From positions 1 through 64,000 of the forward strand of contig NZ_SJEE01000005.1 in assembly GCF_006937785.1 (NCBI RefSeq): DNA of 64,000 bases. Direction: 5' to 3'. This document shows, piece by piece, positions 7,957 through 16,960 of this stretch. Source of the DNA: Pseudanabaena sp. UWO311 (GTDB taxonomy: Bacteria > Cyanobacteriota > Cyanobacteriia > Pseudanabaenales > Pseudanabaenaceae). The notes below the pieces were generated by a model. That model worked only from the letters and a program-made list of their open reading frames with translations. It was not told where the DNA came from and did not search any database. Position numbers and translations under genes: made by a program. The number at the start of each line of letters is the position of its first letter. Positions within the stretch are counted from its first letter, which is position 1.

Positions 7957-8697
7957 TTCTTGCGAGTTTTGATTTAATTCGTTAGAGATAATCACGATCG
8001 TAATGTTATCGCGACCGCCGCGTAACTTAGCTGACTCGATCAGAGTTTGAGCTGCTTGCTGACAGTTGCGAATGCCCTTGAGATGGTGCGCAATTCGATC
8101 ATCACTGAGTTCTTCAGTCAAACCATCGCTACAGATCAAAAAGCGATCGCCAGGTTGCCATTCTATTTCACGAGCTATAGTTGCTTTAACATCTTCACGT
8201 CCCAGACATTGCAACAACATATGCCGCCAAGGATGGCTCTTAGCTTCTTCAGGATTGACGACACCTGTTTGAATTGCTCTCGCAATCCATGTATGGTCTT
8301 CACTGATTTGATCAAGCTTGGCACCTCGTAATCGATATAACCGTGAATCGCCAATATGAGAGTACCAAGGCTGATCATTGCGGAATAGTAGTACAACAAT
8401 AGTTGTGCCCATATCCGATCGCACAGGATTAGCAGCTTGATCGTTAATAATTGCTTGATTTGCTTTACTAATAGCATCTTGCATTAGTTTTTGGGTGTCT
8501 GTTTCGACATCCCACATCGCTTCTAAACATGCGCGAATGGAATCGACAGCAATCTTACTTGCTACCTCACCTCCTGCGTGTCCTCCCATTCCATCAGCAA
8601 CTACAAAAAATCGTCCCTCAGGGTCGATATGGTAAGAATCTTGGTTGGCTGATCTGACGCAGCCTGTATCGGTTGCTCCCGCAAATAGACGCTTCAT
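7951..8697 (-). CDS. PP2C-family protein serine/threonine phosphatase
   Basis: I prefer the internal Met (MKRLFAGATDTGCVRSANQD) at 8697, which begins exactly where PP2C homologues begin and gives 248 residues; the frame extends to an ATG at 8772. Metal-binding and catalytic motifs are complete: the N-terminal ATDTG-x4-NQD, VVADGMGGHAGGE, SDMGTTIVVLL, SHIGDSRLYRL, EDHTW, ICSDGLTEEL and GRDNITIVI. Such stand-alone soluble phosphatases remove phosphate from Ser/Thr in bacterial signalling and may oppose Hanks-type kinases such as the one at 51-52 kb. Confidence 0.94.
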   Translation of the reverse strand: MKRLFAGATDTGCVRSANQDSYHIDPEGRFFVVADGMGGHAGGEVASKIAVDSIRACLEAMWDVETDTQKLMQDAISKANQAIINDQAANPVRSDMGTTIVVLLFRNDQPWYSHIGDSRLYRLRGAKLDQISEDHTWIARAIQTGVVNPEEAKSHPWRHMLLQCLGREDVKATIAREIEWQPGDRFLICSDGLTEELSDDRIAHHLKGIRNCQQAAQTLIESAKLRGGRDNITIVIISNELNQNSQED

Positions 8698-8834
8698 GTT
8701 AGGTGGTTCGGCTCGACGTATTGAATTGACCAGTTTTGCTACAGCAATCTTTAGTTTACCGCTCACAGGCAAAAACTACAGAAATATCCATGCAATCCAT
8801 ATTTTAGTTTTTCTATGCTTTCGCAGATGCTCAT

Positions 8835-8897
8835 TATGAAAACAATTTCAAGACTTTTAGCGCCGCAGGCGCTAAAAGTCTTGAAATTGTTTTCATA
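8835..8897. repeat. 30-bp-arm palindrome
   Basis: TATGAAAACAATTTCAAGAC begins a 30-bp left arm ending in GGCGC core bases, the loop is GCA and the right arm is an exact complement. It sits between PP2C and the ABC1 kinase, 20 bp before a second, unrelated-arm palindrome. Confidence 0.85.
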
Positions 8898-8916
8898 GTC
8901 ATTTGTATTAAGACAT

Positions 8917-8977
8917 ATCAAAGCCCAAAAGATGAGAGGCGGTGCTTCGCACCGCCTCTCATCTTTTGGGCTTTGAT
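8917..8977. repeat. 29-bp-arm palindrome with TTC loop
   Basis: ATCAAAGCCCAAAAGATGAG begins the left arm, the core is GGTGC-TTC-GCACC, and the right arm is an exact complement. A sequence with the same leader (TCAAAGCCCAAAAGAT) recurs in the imperfect hairpin at 27847-27894, so this palindrome belongs to a dispersed group. Confidence 0.85.
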
Positions 8978-9019
8978 GCTCTAAGAAGATGTCGTAGATA
9001 TAGAAAAACAAGAGATTAA

Positions 9020-10711
9020 TTATCTTTCGGGACGATCGATTTTTGATAACAATCGTAATAAAACTAAGATAAACAGCCCCGCTACGATCGCGGCAATTAC
9101 AGCGGGGATCTGTGAGCCATTCACAAATAAAAGCGTGGCACACAATAAACAAGTAGCACCCAATAGGGCATAAATTCCGCCTATACCGACATTACTTAAA
9201 CGTCGTAATAGGCGATCGGTTTCTTGAGATTTGACTCTGACCCGAATATCTCCACGATCAAGCTTCGCGAGGGTGTCATCGATGCGACGGGGTAAGGCGA
9301 TCGCTGTATTACTAACCTGTGCAGCTTGTCTACCTAATTCACCAAAGAAAGCTGTAGACAAATTTCCTGATTCTTTAGAACTACCATTTTCCATAAGATT
9401 TGTTGCGTAGGGTTTGGCTACTTCCATAAAGTTAAAGTTAGGATCGAGTCCTTTACCTAAACCTTCAAGCGTAGAAATTGCTCTAAGTACAAAGGTAAAT
9501 GTGGCGGGAAATCGAAATGGTTGGTCATAAGCAATATCGTACAAATCATCACTAATCGCCGCTACCGACTGTTTCTCCATCGGCTGCCCCATGAAGTTAT
9601 CGAGCATATATTGCACAGACCGCCTAATTGGGCCAGTATCACCCGTAACTTCTAAAGCACCTAGCTCGACTAAAGAATTAATCACTGCTTCCGCGTCTTT
9701 TTGGGCGATCCCGAAGAAAGTCTTTAATAATTTTTCGCGGGTAATCGATTGGATCTGCCCCATCATCCCGAAGTCATAGAAAATCAATTCGCCTTTACCA
9801 GTCACCGCTAAGTTTCCAGGATGGGGATCGGCGTGAAAAAATCCATGGTTGAGTAGTTGTTCAAGATAGGCTTCTGCACCAATTCGGGCAATACTTGTGC
9901 GATCAATGCCAGCAGCTTCGAGTGCTTCATAATTGCTAACCTTGATTCCTGGCATATACTCTAGCGTCAGCACCCGCCGTGAAGCATAGCGCCAATACAC
10001 ACGCGGAACCATAATACGGCGATCGCTCTTGAAGTTTCGGCGAAATGTATCCGCGTTCTTGCCTTCATTTAAATAATCTGCTTCTTCGTAAAGAATTTTG
10101 CTGCATTCTTCATAAATGCCCACCCAATCGCGTCCCCGCCCATGTTTAGGATGATTTTGAAAGTATTGAGCAATGCGCTTGAGAATGCCTAAATCGATCG
10201 CAAATAATTTTAATAATCCAGGACGCTGTACTTTAATAACGATTTCTTCGCCCGTATGCAATTGAGCCTTATGCACTTGTCCGAGACTCGCCGCCGCAAG
10301 GGGCACAGGATCGAAGTAACCAAACATTTCAGCGATCGGCTTACCTAAATCTGACTCAATGATTTGTTGTGCTTTTGTGGCTGTGAAAGCGGGAACTTTA
10401 TCTTGTAATTTTGATAGCTCCTCTACTGACTCCGCAGGTAAAATATCAGCGCGGGTAGAGAGTAACTGACCGACCTTGATAAAGGTTGGTCCTAGCTGAA
10501 GCATGGACTCACGTAGCCAAACAGCACGTTTGCGCGTACGCTTTTTGACTTTGGCTTCATTCTTGCCGCCGACATAGCTCCACTTTTTACCATCGATCCA
10601 AACCATCCACGAAAATGTCAGGACTGTTCGCCAAATGTCGATGCTACGGGCGAGTTCAGAGTAGTTATCACGACTCCAGCGATAATTTGGTTCAGAAGGT
10701 AAAGCTGGCAC
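9020..10711 (-). CDS. ABC1/AarF-UbiB family atypical kinase
   Basis: 563 residues, the usual length. Family signatures are present: the KxGQ motif (FIKVGQLLSTRADILP, about residue 78), the Ala-rich loop AAASLGQVHKA, the catalytic segment GFFHADPHPGNLAV (about 295) and the metal-binding YDFGMMG. Two C-terminal transmembrane segments (about 507-555) anchor it. UbiB/Coq8/ABC1K proteins are ATPases supporting prenylquinone biosynthesis; in cyanobacteria they are linked to plastoquinone and tocopherol. The gene stands alone. Confidence 0.94.
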   Translation of the reverse strand: MPALPSEPNYRWSRDNYSELARSIDIWRTVLTFSWMVWIDGKKWSYVGGKNEAKVKKRTRKRAVWLRESMLQLGPTFIKVGQLLSTRADILPAESVEELSKLQDKVPAFTATKAQQIIESDLGKPIAEMFGYFDPVPLAAASLGQVHKAQLHTGEEIVIKVQRPGLLKLFAIDLGILKRIAQYFQNHPKHGRGRDWVGIYEECSKILYEEADYLNEGKNADTFRRNFKSDRRIMVPRVYWRYASRRVLTLEYMPGIKVSNYEALEAAGIDRTSIARIGAEAYLEQLLNHGFFHADPHPGNLAVTGKGELIFYDFGMMGQIQSITREKLLKTFFGIAQKDAEAVINSLVELGALEVTGDTGPIRRSVQYMLDNFMGQPMEKQSVAAISDDLYDIAYDQPFRFPATFTFVLRAISTLEGLGKGLDPNFNFMEVAKPYATNLMENGSSKESGNLSTAFFGELGRQAAQVSNTAIALPRRIDDTLAKLDRGDIRVRVKSQETDRLLRRLSNVGIGGIYALLGATCLLCATLLFVNGSQIPAVIAAIVAGLFILVLLRLLSKIDRPER

Positions 10712-10813
10712 GGCTCACTAACGACAGTAAAAAAAATTAAGAAATTGTAATAAACCTTTACATCTTAGCGCGGATATTCAAACTTTGAATATTGACAGAG
10801 CAATTTCAGAAAT

Positions 10814-12550
10814 TTATTGCTGCATGTTATAGCCTACTGCTTGATTTCGTCCTTGTTCTTTTGCTTGGTATAAAGCGCGATCGGCTTTAATCAACAAATC
10901 CAAACTAGAACTATCCTCTGCCGTCATGCACGCAACTCCACAGCTTAATGTCACAACATTACTGGTCTTTGAGCTTTTATGAGGAATATTTAGGCTACGC
11001 ACATTCTTAACGATCCTTTCGGCAACAGCCAAAGCTGCTTCATAACTAGTTTGGGGAAGAATCACTGCAAATTCTTCGCCGCCATATCGACCAGCAAGTT
11101 CACCACTACGTACTGATTTGTTAATAGCTTGGGCTACCTGTTTTAAGCATGTATCTCCAGATTGATGTCCATAGCTATCGTTATAAAGCTTAAAGTGGTC
11201 AACGTCACAAATTAGAACGCAAAGATCTTGCTTGGCTTGAAATTTTTTCATGAGAAAGCGATCAAAGTAACGCCGATTAGCAATTTGCGTTAGCTCATCA
11301 ATATTTGATGCATAGCGAAATTTTTCGCCAAGTTGAATAATAGCAATAACACTACTTAATAAAAATGAGGAGATCGCAGGAAAGATAGGTAACCAGAAAC
11401 TAGCCAAAAAAGAAATATAGCTAATTAATATCAATATCAACATTGATATTAAAAGGAAAGATAGTATACCTACTATAAATTGGTTTTTTCCAAGATTACC
11501 TCCTCTCAAAAAGCTTGAAATGCCTATTACACCTATAGAAGAGCATACAAGAATGTATATTCCTTCAAGCCATTTTGGATAGGTTTGTAGAAATGGACGG
11601 TTATCTATGGCTCCATTAATAATTTGTGAGATCAAGTTGGCATGAATGTGCACACCTGGGATCTTGCCATATGGTGCATAGAAGAAATCACGAAGGCTTT
11701 CTGCGGTAGAGCCAATTAAAACAACCCTATCTCTCAATAGATCTTTGGGATATTCCCCATCAAGAACGTTCTTCAAAGATACTTCTTGAAAACACCCTTG
11801 CAGACATCGATAATTAAGCAAAATCTGGTATCCACCGTTATCAGCAGATGCATATCCAGCCTGATATGCATCTAATGGAGAAAATGTGGTCTTACCTAAA
11901 GTGACCGCTAGATCATTTCCTACTGAGAGTTTTGGAAATATATTACTTGATTCCAAATATTGCAAGGCAATTTTAGTTGAAAACCCATAAACTAGCTCTC
12001 CATTTGGCTTCTGGATAGATAATAACCCTCGTCTTACAGTTCCTTCTTGATCAACTACTGTATCAACAAAGCCAACTTGCTTCTTATAATCTAGATACGG
12101 TGGAGGTAGAACACTTGGCTCCACAAGCTTTTCAGCAACGATCAGATTAGGGGTAGAGGTAAAAACTTTTTTTAATTCTTCAAAACCTGGCTCTACTGGG
12201 AGGTTGCGATATACATCTAAACCAATTACGCGTGGCTTGTCAGACCTGACTTTAGTAATTAGCCGTGCAACTATTTCATCCGAAAAAGGCCAGTTCCCAA
12301 CCTTAGCGATATCCTTATCATCAAAAGTGACAATAACAATTTTGGGATCTAGACTTTCAGCAGGTCGCAACTCGAAGAGCTTGTCTAAAAACCTTAGCTC
12401 AAGTAATTGAAAGCCACCCAATAACTGCACGGCAAGAACTAGAGTAACAATTAAAATTGGAGCCGTAAATATGCTGGATTGTACTTTATCTATGGCTCCA
12501 ATCAGGCTTTTATTTATTCTGCGTAGCGGATTTAGTTTGTTGAACGACAT
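10814..12550 (-). CDS. CHASE2-domain diguanylate cyclase
   Basis: 578 residues. After one N-terminal membrane segment (about 28-48) comes a CHASE2 sensor (about 50-330, with KIVIVTFDDKDIAKVG and RDRVVLIGSTAESLRDFF), then three membrane helices (about 333-412) and a GGDEF domain (about 420-575). The active site is GGEEF within GRYGGEEFAVILP, and CDVDHFKLYNDSYGHQSGD is present, so it should make cyclic di-GMP. The inhibitory RxxD site is replaced by RSGE. The gene overlaps the DUF928 gene by 41 bp, which indicates translational coupling. Confidence 0.94.
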   Translation of the reverse strand: MSFNKLNPLRRINKSLIGAIDKVQSSIFTAPILIVTLVLAVQLLGGFQLLELRFLDKLFELRPAESLDPKIVIVTFDDKDIAKVGNWPFSDEIVARLITKVRSDKPRVIGLDVYRNLPVEPGFEELKKVFTSTPNLIVAEKLVEPSVLPPPYLDYKKQVGFVDTVVDQEGTVRRGLLSIQKPNGELVYGFSTKIALQYLESSNIFPKLSVGNDLAVTLGKTTFSPLDAYQAGYASADNGGYQILLNYRCLQGCFQEVSLKNVLDGEYPKDLLRDRVVLIGSTAESLRDFFYAPYGKIPGVHIHANLISQIINGAIDNRPFLQTYPKWLEGIYILVCSSIGVIGISSFLRGGNLGKNQFIVGILSFLLISMLILILISYISFLASFWLPIFPAISSFLLSSVIAIIQLGEKFRYASNIDELTQIANRRYFDRFLMKKFQAKQDLCVLICDVDHFKLYNDSYGHQSGDTCLKQVAQAINKSVRSGELAGRYGGEEFAVILPQTSYEAALAVAERIVKNVRSLNIPHKSSKTSNVVTLSCGVACMTAEDSSSLDLLIKADRALYQAKEQGRNQAVGYNMQQ

Positions 12551-13241
12551 GATCTTTTATCAACTTGTCCCAAGCACTAGAAAGGGTTTGATTGCTAGGA
12601 TTTTGCTTTTTCAATTGATTGAGTTCATTGATCATGTCATACCAAATGCCATTCTCGCCATATACTGCTATACGATCAACTGGTGATGCTGATTTTAGCT
12701 TGGCAGATAGAGATTGTGATTTGGGTACTTGTTGAATCCAGCCTGAAATGCTTGGACTGTCAGGCTTGAGCATTTTTCCGCAGATAAATGCCATTGTCCA
12801 TTTATATTTCTTATTGATAACTAGATTTGGTGCATCTTGTGGAAAGTTAATAGTGATGAATCCAACCTCTGTTGTTAATGGCAAGAAATTTTGATAAACA
12901 TTTTCTCCATCTTCACTTTCAAGACTCAAAAATACTTGCTTAGCTGAGGTTTTAGTTTTAAATATAGGAAATGCTGGACGCTCAGAGAAGGTTAACCCAT
13001 AGTTTGATTTGGGGAGTATTGGTAATGTTTGTGAAAACTTCTGATCAGTCCGTGAAGAGTCGATTAGACAACTACTGTCACGAGTAGCTGCTCCAGTTGT
13101 AGTCTTTGGCGCTGCACCACTAGGTGGTCTGAAATTAATTGTTTGCGCCATTATGTTATCAAACGTAAATGATAAAGGGAGTAAAATAAGCGTTAAAGTC
13201 GAAAGGCAAATTTTGGAGATCGCAGATAAATTTAAGTACAT
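12510..13241 (-). CDS. DUF928 exported protein
   Basis: 243 residues with a Sec signal (KICLSTLTLILLPLSFTFD). The mature part shows DUF928 landmarks: INFRPPSGAAPKTTTGAATR, then LPILPKSNYGLTFSERPAFP, VFLSLESEDGENVYQNFLPL and YKWTMAFICG, with Cys residues at CLID and FICGK. Function is unknown. In cyanobacteria DUF928 genes are often found beside CHASE2, CHAT and filamentous-haemagglutinin genes, and this window shows the same company. Its 3' end overlaps the CHASE2-GGDEF gene. Confidence 0.87.
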   Translation of the reverse strand: MYLNLSAISKICLSTLTLILLPLSFTFDNIMAQTINFRPPSGAAPKTTTGAATRDSSCLIDSSRTDQKFSQTLPILPKSNYGLTFSERPAFPIFKTKTSAKQVFLSLESEDGENVYQNFLPLTTEVGFITINFPQDAPNLVINKKYKWTMAFICGKMLKPDSPSISGWIQQVPKSQSLSAKLKSASPVDRIAVYGENGIWYDMINELNQLKKQNPSNQTLSSAWDKLIKDHVVQQTKSATQNK

Positions 13242-13758
13242 TTTTGTACCCTCATATAGTAGAAAATATTGATTAATTTGTATGGAAATTTTAAGTTGAT
13301 CTAAAGGAAAATAAGAATGACATTTCTTATTACAGACTTTATCTTCCTATAGTTCATTTGGGATTGCTATATTTAATAGTAAAAGACAAGAATACTGATT
13401 TTATCTTTATCTTTATTACTGATTTTATTTATCAATTTTGGTTAATGCAGAACTAGCTTTACATACAATTACTTAAATTAATAATAATCGATAGATTATT
13501 ATTTGACTATATTCAAAAGTTATATAAAAGATATATAATTAATAAAAATTCTAAGCCTTTTATCTGTTTAAGAAAATTTTCTCCCTAAAAAGATATTTAT
13601 TTTAGATGGTTCTTTGTAGAACTTAGTGATTCTAAAAAAGTAAACTATATAATTTGTTAAGTTTACTGGGGCATCAAATCCAAGAATTGAACAACTGCTC
13701 ATCACTTTGCAATTCTAATCTTAGGTTTGATGCCTAACATGATGTAAGTCTGCCGAAA

Positions 13759-13801
13759 GCCAAAAAGGTAAGAATCGCAAAGCGATTCTTACCTTTTTGG
13801 C
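13759..13801. repeat. 20-bp-arm palindrome with AAA loop
   Basis: GCCAAAAAGGTAAGAATCGC, loop AAA, exact complement. Core GC-AAA-GC as in many other palindromes of the window. Confidence 0.85.
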
Positions 13802-14056
13802 AATATTTAAGTCACGTACAGCACGACTCAAATATTGCTGTCGAACGCCAAATAAAAAATTGGGGCTAGGGTTTGCAACATATGCTATTCAAAAATTCCG
13901 TTTCTTTTGACTCCCTTAGGTTCACCTTTGTTGAACAATCTCTTTAACATGAGTGATAACATTTATATAGCAATCCCTAATGATTTGTGAGTAAGAGAGT
14001 TTTATGAATTCTTCCTACTCATTTAGAGAAAAAATTTTTCTTATAGCAATAATGCC

Positions 14057-14138
14057 AAAACACTAAATGGCGTAGCCATTTAGTGTTTTTAAAACCCGTA
14101 CAGGGTTTATTTTTTATTCACAGAAGTTTCACCACACC
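14057..14138 (-). repeat. Dispersed repeat family B, copy 3 (inverted)
   Basis: Reverse-complemented, this reads GTGTGGTGAAACTTCTGTGA, then TAAACCCTGTACGGGTTTTA, then the 15-bp palindrome with core ATGGC-TAC-GCCAT. This is the same order as at 3698-3790. Alignment by eye is continuous over about 80 bp with scattered changes. Confidence 0.7.
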
Positions 14139-14179
14139 TTATATAAATTGGTATAAAAGTGTTACTTAGGACTTAAAAT

Positions 14180-14224
14180 CCAAAATACTAATTGCGGCGC
14201 AAAGCGCCGCAATTAGTATTTTGG
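14180..14224. repeat. 21-bp-arm palindrome 3' of CHAT gene
   Basis: CCAAAATACTAATTGCGGCGC, loop AAA, exact complement; about 35 bp beyond the stop codon of the TPR-CHAT gene. It may act as its 3' end structure. Confidence 0.8.
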
Positions 14225-14260
14225 TGATAGTGCCTAACCCAAGTAGTTATGTATAAGAAC

Positions 14261-16960
14261 CTAAAGCCAACTACCTACTAGGACAAAAGCTGCCCAATAG
14301 TATGGGTGCTTATATTGTGAATCCTTAAGTATTGAAATTTGAGATTTTTGTAATGCTTCTGCTTTAGAAATAGTTGGCTCTTTAATTAAAATATCATAAA
14401 AGTTTGACATTAGTTTACTTGTTGATTCATCATTGACAGCCCATAGGCTGCCAATCGTGCTTCTTGCTCCCGATCGCAAGGCAATGCCAGCAAGTCCCAA
14501 TATAGCTTTAACATCTCCTTCAGCGGTTTTACAAGCACTGAGAACGAGTAGTTCTAGAGGCTGACTGCGATTGTCGGTACGATCGCGTAAAAACTTATAG
14601 AAGTCGGGTACGGTGATGCGATCGTCCCAAGCCAGAATAAATGTTGATTCTGGATCGGAGCTAAATTGCCCATGAGTTGCTAGATGGACTATAGGTGTAG
14701 CTTTCTCTGTTAGACCTTTTCGTAGGTTTAATTTGGTAAAATCATTATTTAGCTCTAAATCAGTTGGGATTGTCTTGGCAATTTGGGAAGCTTCAAACTT
14801 TACACCATCTAACGCTGCAAAACCTTGTCGAGATTCTGATAAAGCACCCAACCAAACTCTAAGTTGGCTACGATCAAGAGCCTTTGCACCCAATATCTGA
14901 AGTCCTGGGGTCAGAGCGACACTATATTTCTCGACAACATATTGCTTGCCATCATGTAGAGCAGCCATAGGCAGATTGCGCAATGAACCATCTAAAACGA
15001 ATACCAAGTTTTTGATTTGCTTTTCAGTGAGAGATTTTTCTATGGGACGGAGGATCAAGTCATACAGCTTTTGTGAGACTTTCAAGCGAATACGCTCAGA
15101 GAAAGCTGGATGAAGCGCTTGAAGAAATTTATCGGCATTTTCTTCTAATTCTGTCTGCGATATGTTTGCAGAGTAATATTGCAGAGGCTCTTTGGGTAAG
15201 GAAAGGATAATCGCTAGGCGATCTCTCAAGATTGCTGAATAGATCACTGCGGAATTGGAGTCGATCGCATCTATTTGCTGAGGTTGAATATTTAGACAAG
15301 CAGCTCGGAAGAAATTTTCTAGTTCTACGACTTGTAATGACTCCAGTGTGAGCCTTGCTTGAATGAGATTTTCTTGAGATGGTTGATCACTTTTTAGCAA
15401 TAGAGATACGAGTTCTCGATAAATGGGTTCAATACGATCGCGAAAGGCAAACTGAACTTCTGGTGATGTAGCGATTAATTCTCGACGAAGGTTTTGGATA
15501 TTTTTAATAGCCTGATTATAAAATGGGATCGCAAGGTCAGTTTTGCCCTGTTGGTTTAAGATTCGACCTGATAGCCATTGCCAACGATAGAGTAAATCAT
15601 CGGCATTTGCTGATTGAGCTAACGCAAGTGCGCGTTGGGCTAACTGATATGCCTCGTCAAGTTGTTGATTTTGTTCATAAAGTCCACCTAATGCGCCAAT
15701 GGCAAAGGACTCAGCCCTGCGGTCTTGGATGGTTTGGGCTTGTTTTAAAGCCATGGTTAATAAATTCGCCATCTCGGATGTCGAAATAGGTCGTGCATTC
15801 AGAGCTTTTATTTTCATTAAGCTTTCGCTCAGATTGACAATCAGATAAATGCTGCGACGGCTCGGTTGCAGTTTTGTGAGTTCTGGTTCGATCTGTTGCC
15901 ATAGAGCTTGAACTTGTGGAAGGCGATCGCTTTCGATAAGCAGACTCAGATTTAAAGCTTGTGCTTCCAATCGCAGAATGTTTACTGGCGAGATTGCTGC
16001 GGCTTGCTCATATTTTTGTAATGCGACATCTACATCTTTAATAAATCTAAAGTTATTGCCGATGCTGATCAGCGTAGCGCTGCTCTCAGCAGGATTGTTA
16101 AGTTTTTGAGCAATCGATAAGCTTTGTTCGAGAATCTTCTGAGACTTTGTGAGATCTCCAAGGGTCTGTAGTGTTGTGCCTAAGCTATGTAAAGATACAG
16201 ATTTGAGCATCGAGTCTGGCTGTTTTTGAAGGCGCAATTCGATCGCTTCTAATTGTTCGCTAGCTAGACGAAATAGTCCTAAAGCCTGCAATGCTTGAGC
16301 TTGGTTGGTTTGGCTACCTAATATGCCAATGTCATCACCAAGTTGAGTGTATCTTTCTTCAGCTGTTTTCCAACTTTCTAGAGCAGTTTGCGGATTACCC
16401 ATGGCAAGTTGAAGGCTGCCCTGCGTATTGCTGATTCTTGCTGCGATCGACTTCCCTTCTTTACTATTCAATAGTTGTTGATCGAGTAAGGCTGAACTCT
16501 GAGCGATGGTAGTTTGTGCTTGTTGCCATTCGCCAAGTTCTTGATAAGCCATTGAGAGATAATTTAGGCATAGTGCTTCATTTAGCTGAGCGCTTAATTT
16601 GTCAGTTTCTGAACTTTGACGATTGCGGTAAGTAAGTAAAGCTTTTTGCCATGTTGCCACTGCTTCGGTAAGATTACCTTGTTCGTAGAGGCGACTTCCC
16701 TGCTCTAGTAATGAAGGCTGCGCGGACTGAGATAATTGCGATGATATATTCAGCTTAATTTCATTTTTGCTATAGGTCGCGATCGCAGGTTGAAGGATCG
16801 TGATTGAGCAATAAGTAGCGATCGCTAACATTAACAAAAATGTCAGTTTCTTTTTACTAATTATTTGCCAGAACTTTCGAGCGGTAGCGAGCGCAAATTT
16901 CATATTTTTATGCCTATCTATTTGGGTGAATTCGCTGAGCAAATGACTGGGAGTCGCCAC
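14261..16960 (-). CDS. TPR-CHAT protein of the TPS locus (caspase-like)
   Basis: 899 residues. A membrane or signal segment lies at about 37-62 (LTFLLMLAIATYCSITILQP). Tetratricopeptide repeats fill about 75-480, a charged linker follows, and the C-terminal 300 residues are a CHAT domain with the catalytic dyad H763 (HLATHG) and C810 (LSACKTAEG), plus the terminal HPYYWAAFVLVGSWL. CHAT domains are clan CD peptidases related to caspases and separase. The gene overlaps the TpsA gene upstream by 43 bp, so the exoprotein and peptidase are co-translated. It may process the exoprotein or act as a linked effector; neither is shown. The start is the distal ATG; the second Met at residue 20 (MKFALATARKFW) is plausible. 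Confidence 0.92.
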   Translation of the reverse strand: MATPSHLLSEFTQIDRHKNMKFALATARKFWQIISKKKLTFLLMLAIATYCSITILQPAIATYSKNEIKLNISSQLSQSAQPSLLEQGSRLYEQGNLTEAVATWQKALLTYRNRQSSETDKLSAQLNEALCLNYLSMAYQELGEWQQAQTTIAQSSALLDQQLLNSKEGKSIAARISNTQGSLQLAMGNPQTALESWKTAEERYTQLGDDIGILGSQTNQAQALQALGLFRLASEQLEAIELRLQKQPDSMLKSVSLHSLGTTLQTLGDLTKSQKILEQSLSIAQKLNNPAESSATLISIGNNFRFIKDVDVALQKYEQAAAISPVNILRLEAQALNLSLLIESDRLPQVQALWQQIEPELTKLQPSRRSIYLIVNLSESLMKIKALNARPISTSEMANLLTMALKQAQTIQDRRAESFAIGALGGLYEQNQQLDEAYQLAQRALALAQSANADDLLYRWQWLSGRILNQQGKTDLAIPFYNQAIKNIQNLRRELIATSPEVQFAFRDRIEPIYRELVSLLLKSDQPSQENLIQARLTLESLQVVELENFFRAACLNIQPQQIDAIDSNSAVIYSAILRDRLAIILSLPKEPLQYYSANISQTELEENADKFLQALHPAFSERIRLKVSQKLYDLILRPIEKSLTEKQIKNLVFVLDGSLRNLPMAALHDGKQYVVEKYSVALTPGLQILGAKALDRSQLRVWLGALSESRQGFAALDGVKFEASQIAKTIPTDLELNNDFTKLNLRKGLTEKATPIVHLATHGQFSSDPESTFILAWDDRITVPDFYKFLRDRTDNRSQPLELLVLSACKTAEGDVKAILGLAGIALRSGARSTIGSLWAVNDESTSKLMSNFYDILIKEPTISKAEALQKSQISILKDSQYKHPYYWAAFVLVGSWL

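Larger units (their letters stand above)
13242..14260. other. 1-kb AT-rich intergenic region with three palindromes
   Basis: This gap separates the DUF928 gene from the CHAT gene that precedes it on the minus strand. I find no credible open frame. It contains the hairpins at 13759-13801 and 14180-14224 and an inverted family B unit at 14057-14138. At 13515-13536 two 11-bp units (AAAAGTTATAT, AAAAGATATAT) resemble the direct repeats in front of the metalloprotease gene. Confidence 0.6.

Noticed and set aside
8763-9152. 129-codon minus-strand frame through two palindromes
   Set aside because: It overlaps the 3' end of the ABC1 kinase gene in another frame, and its composition is dictated by the palindromes.
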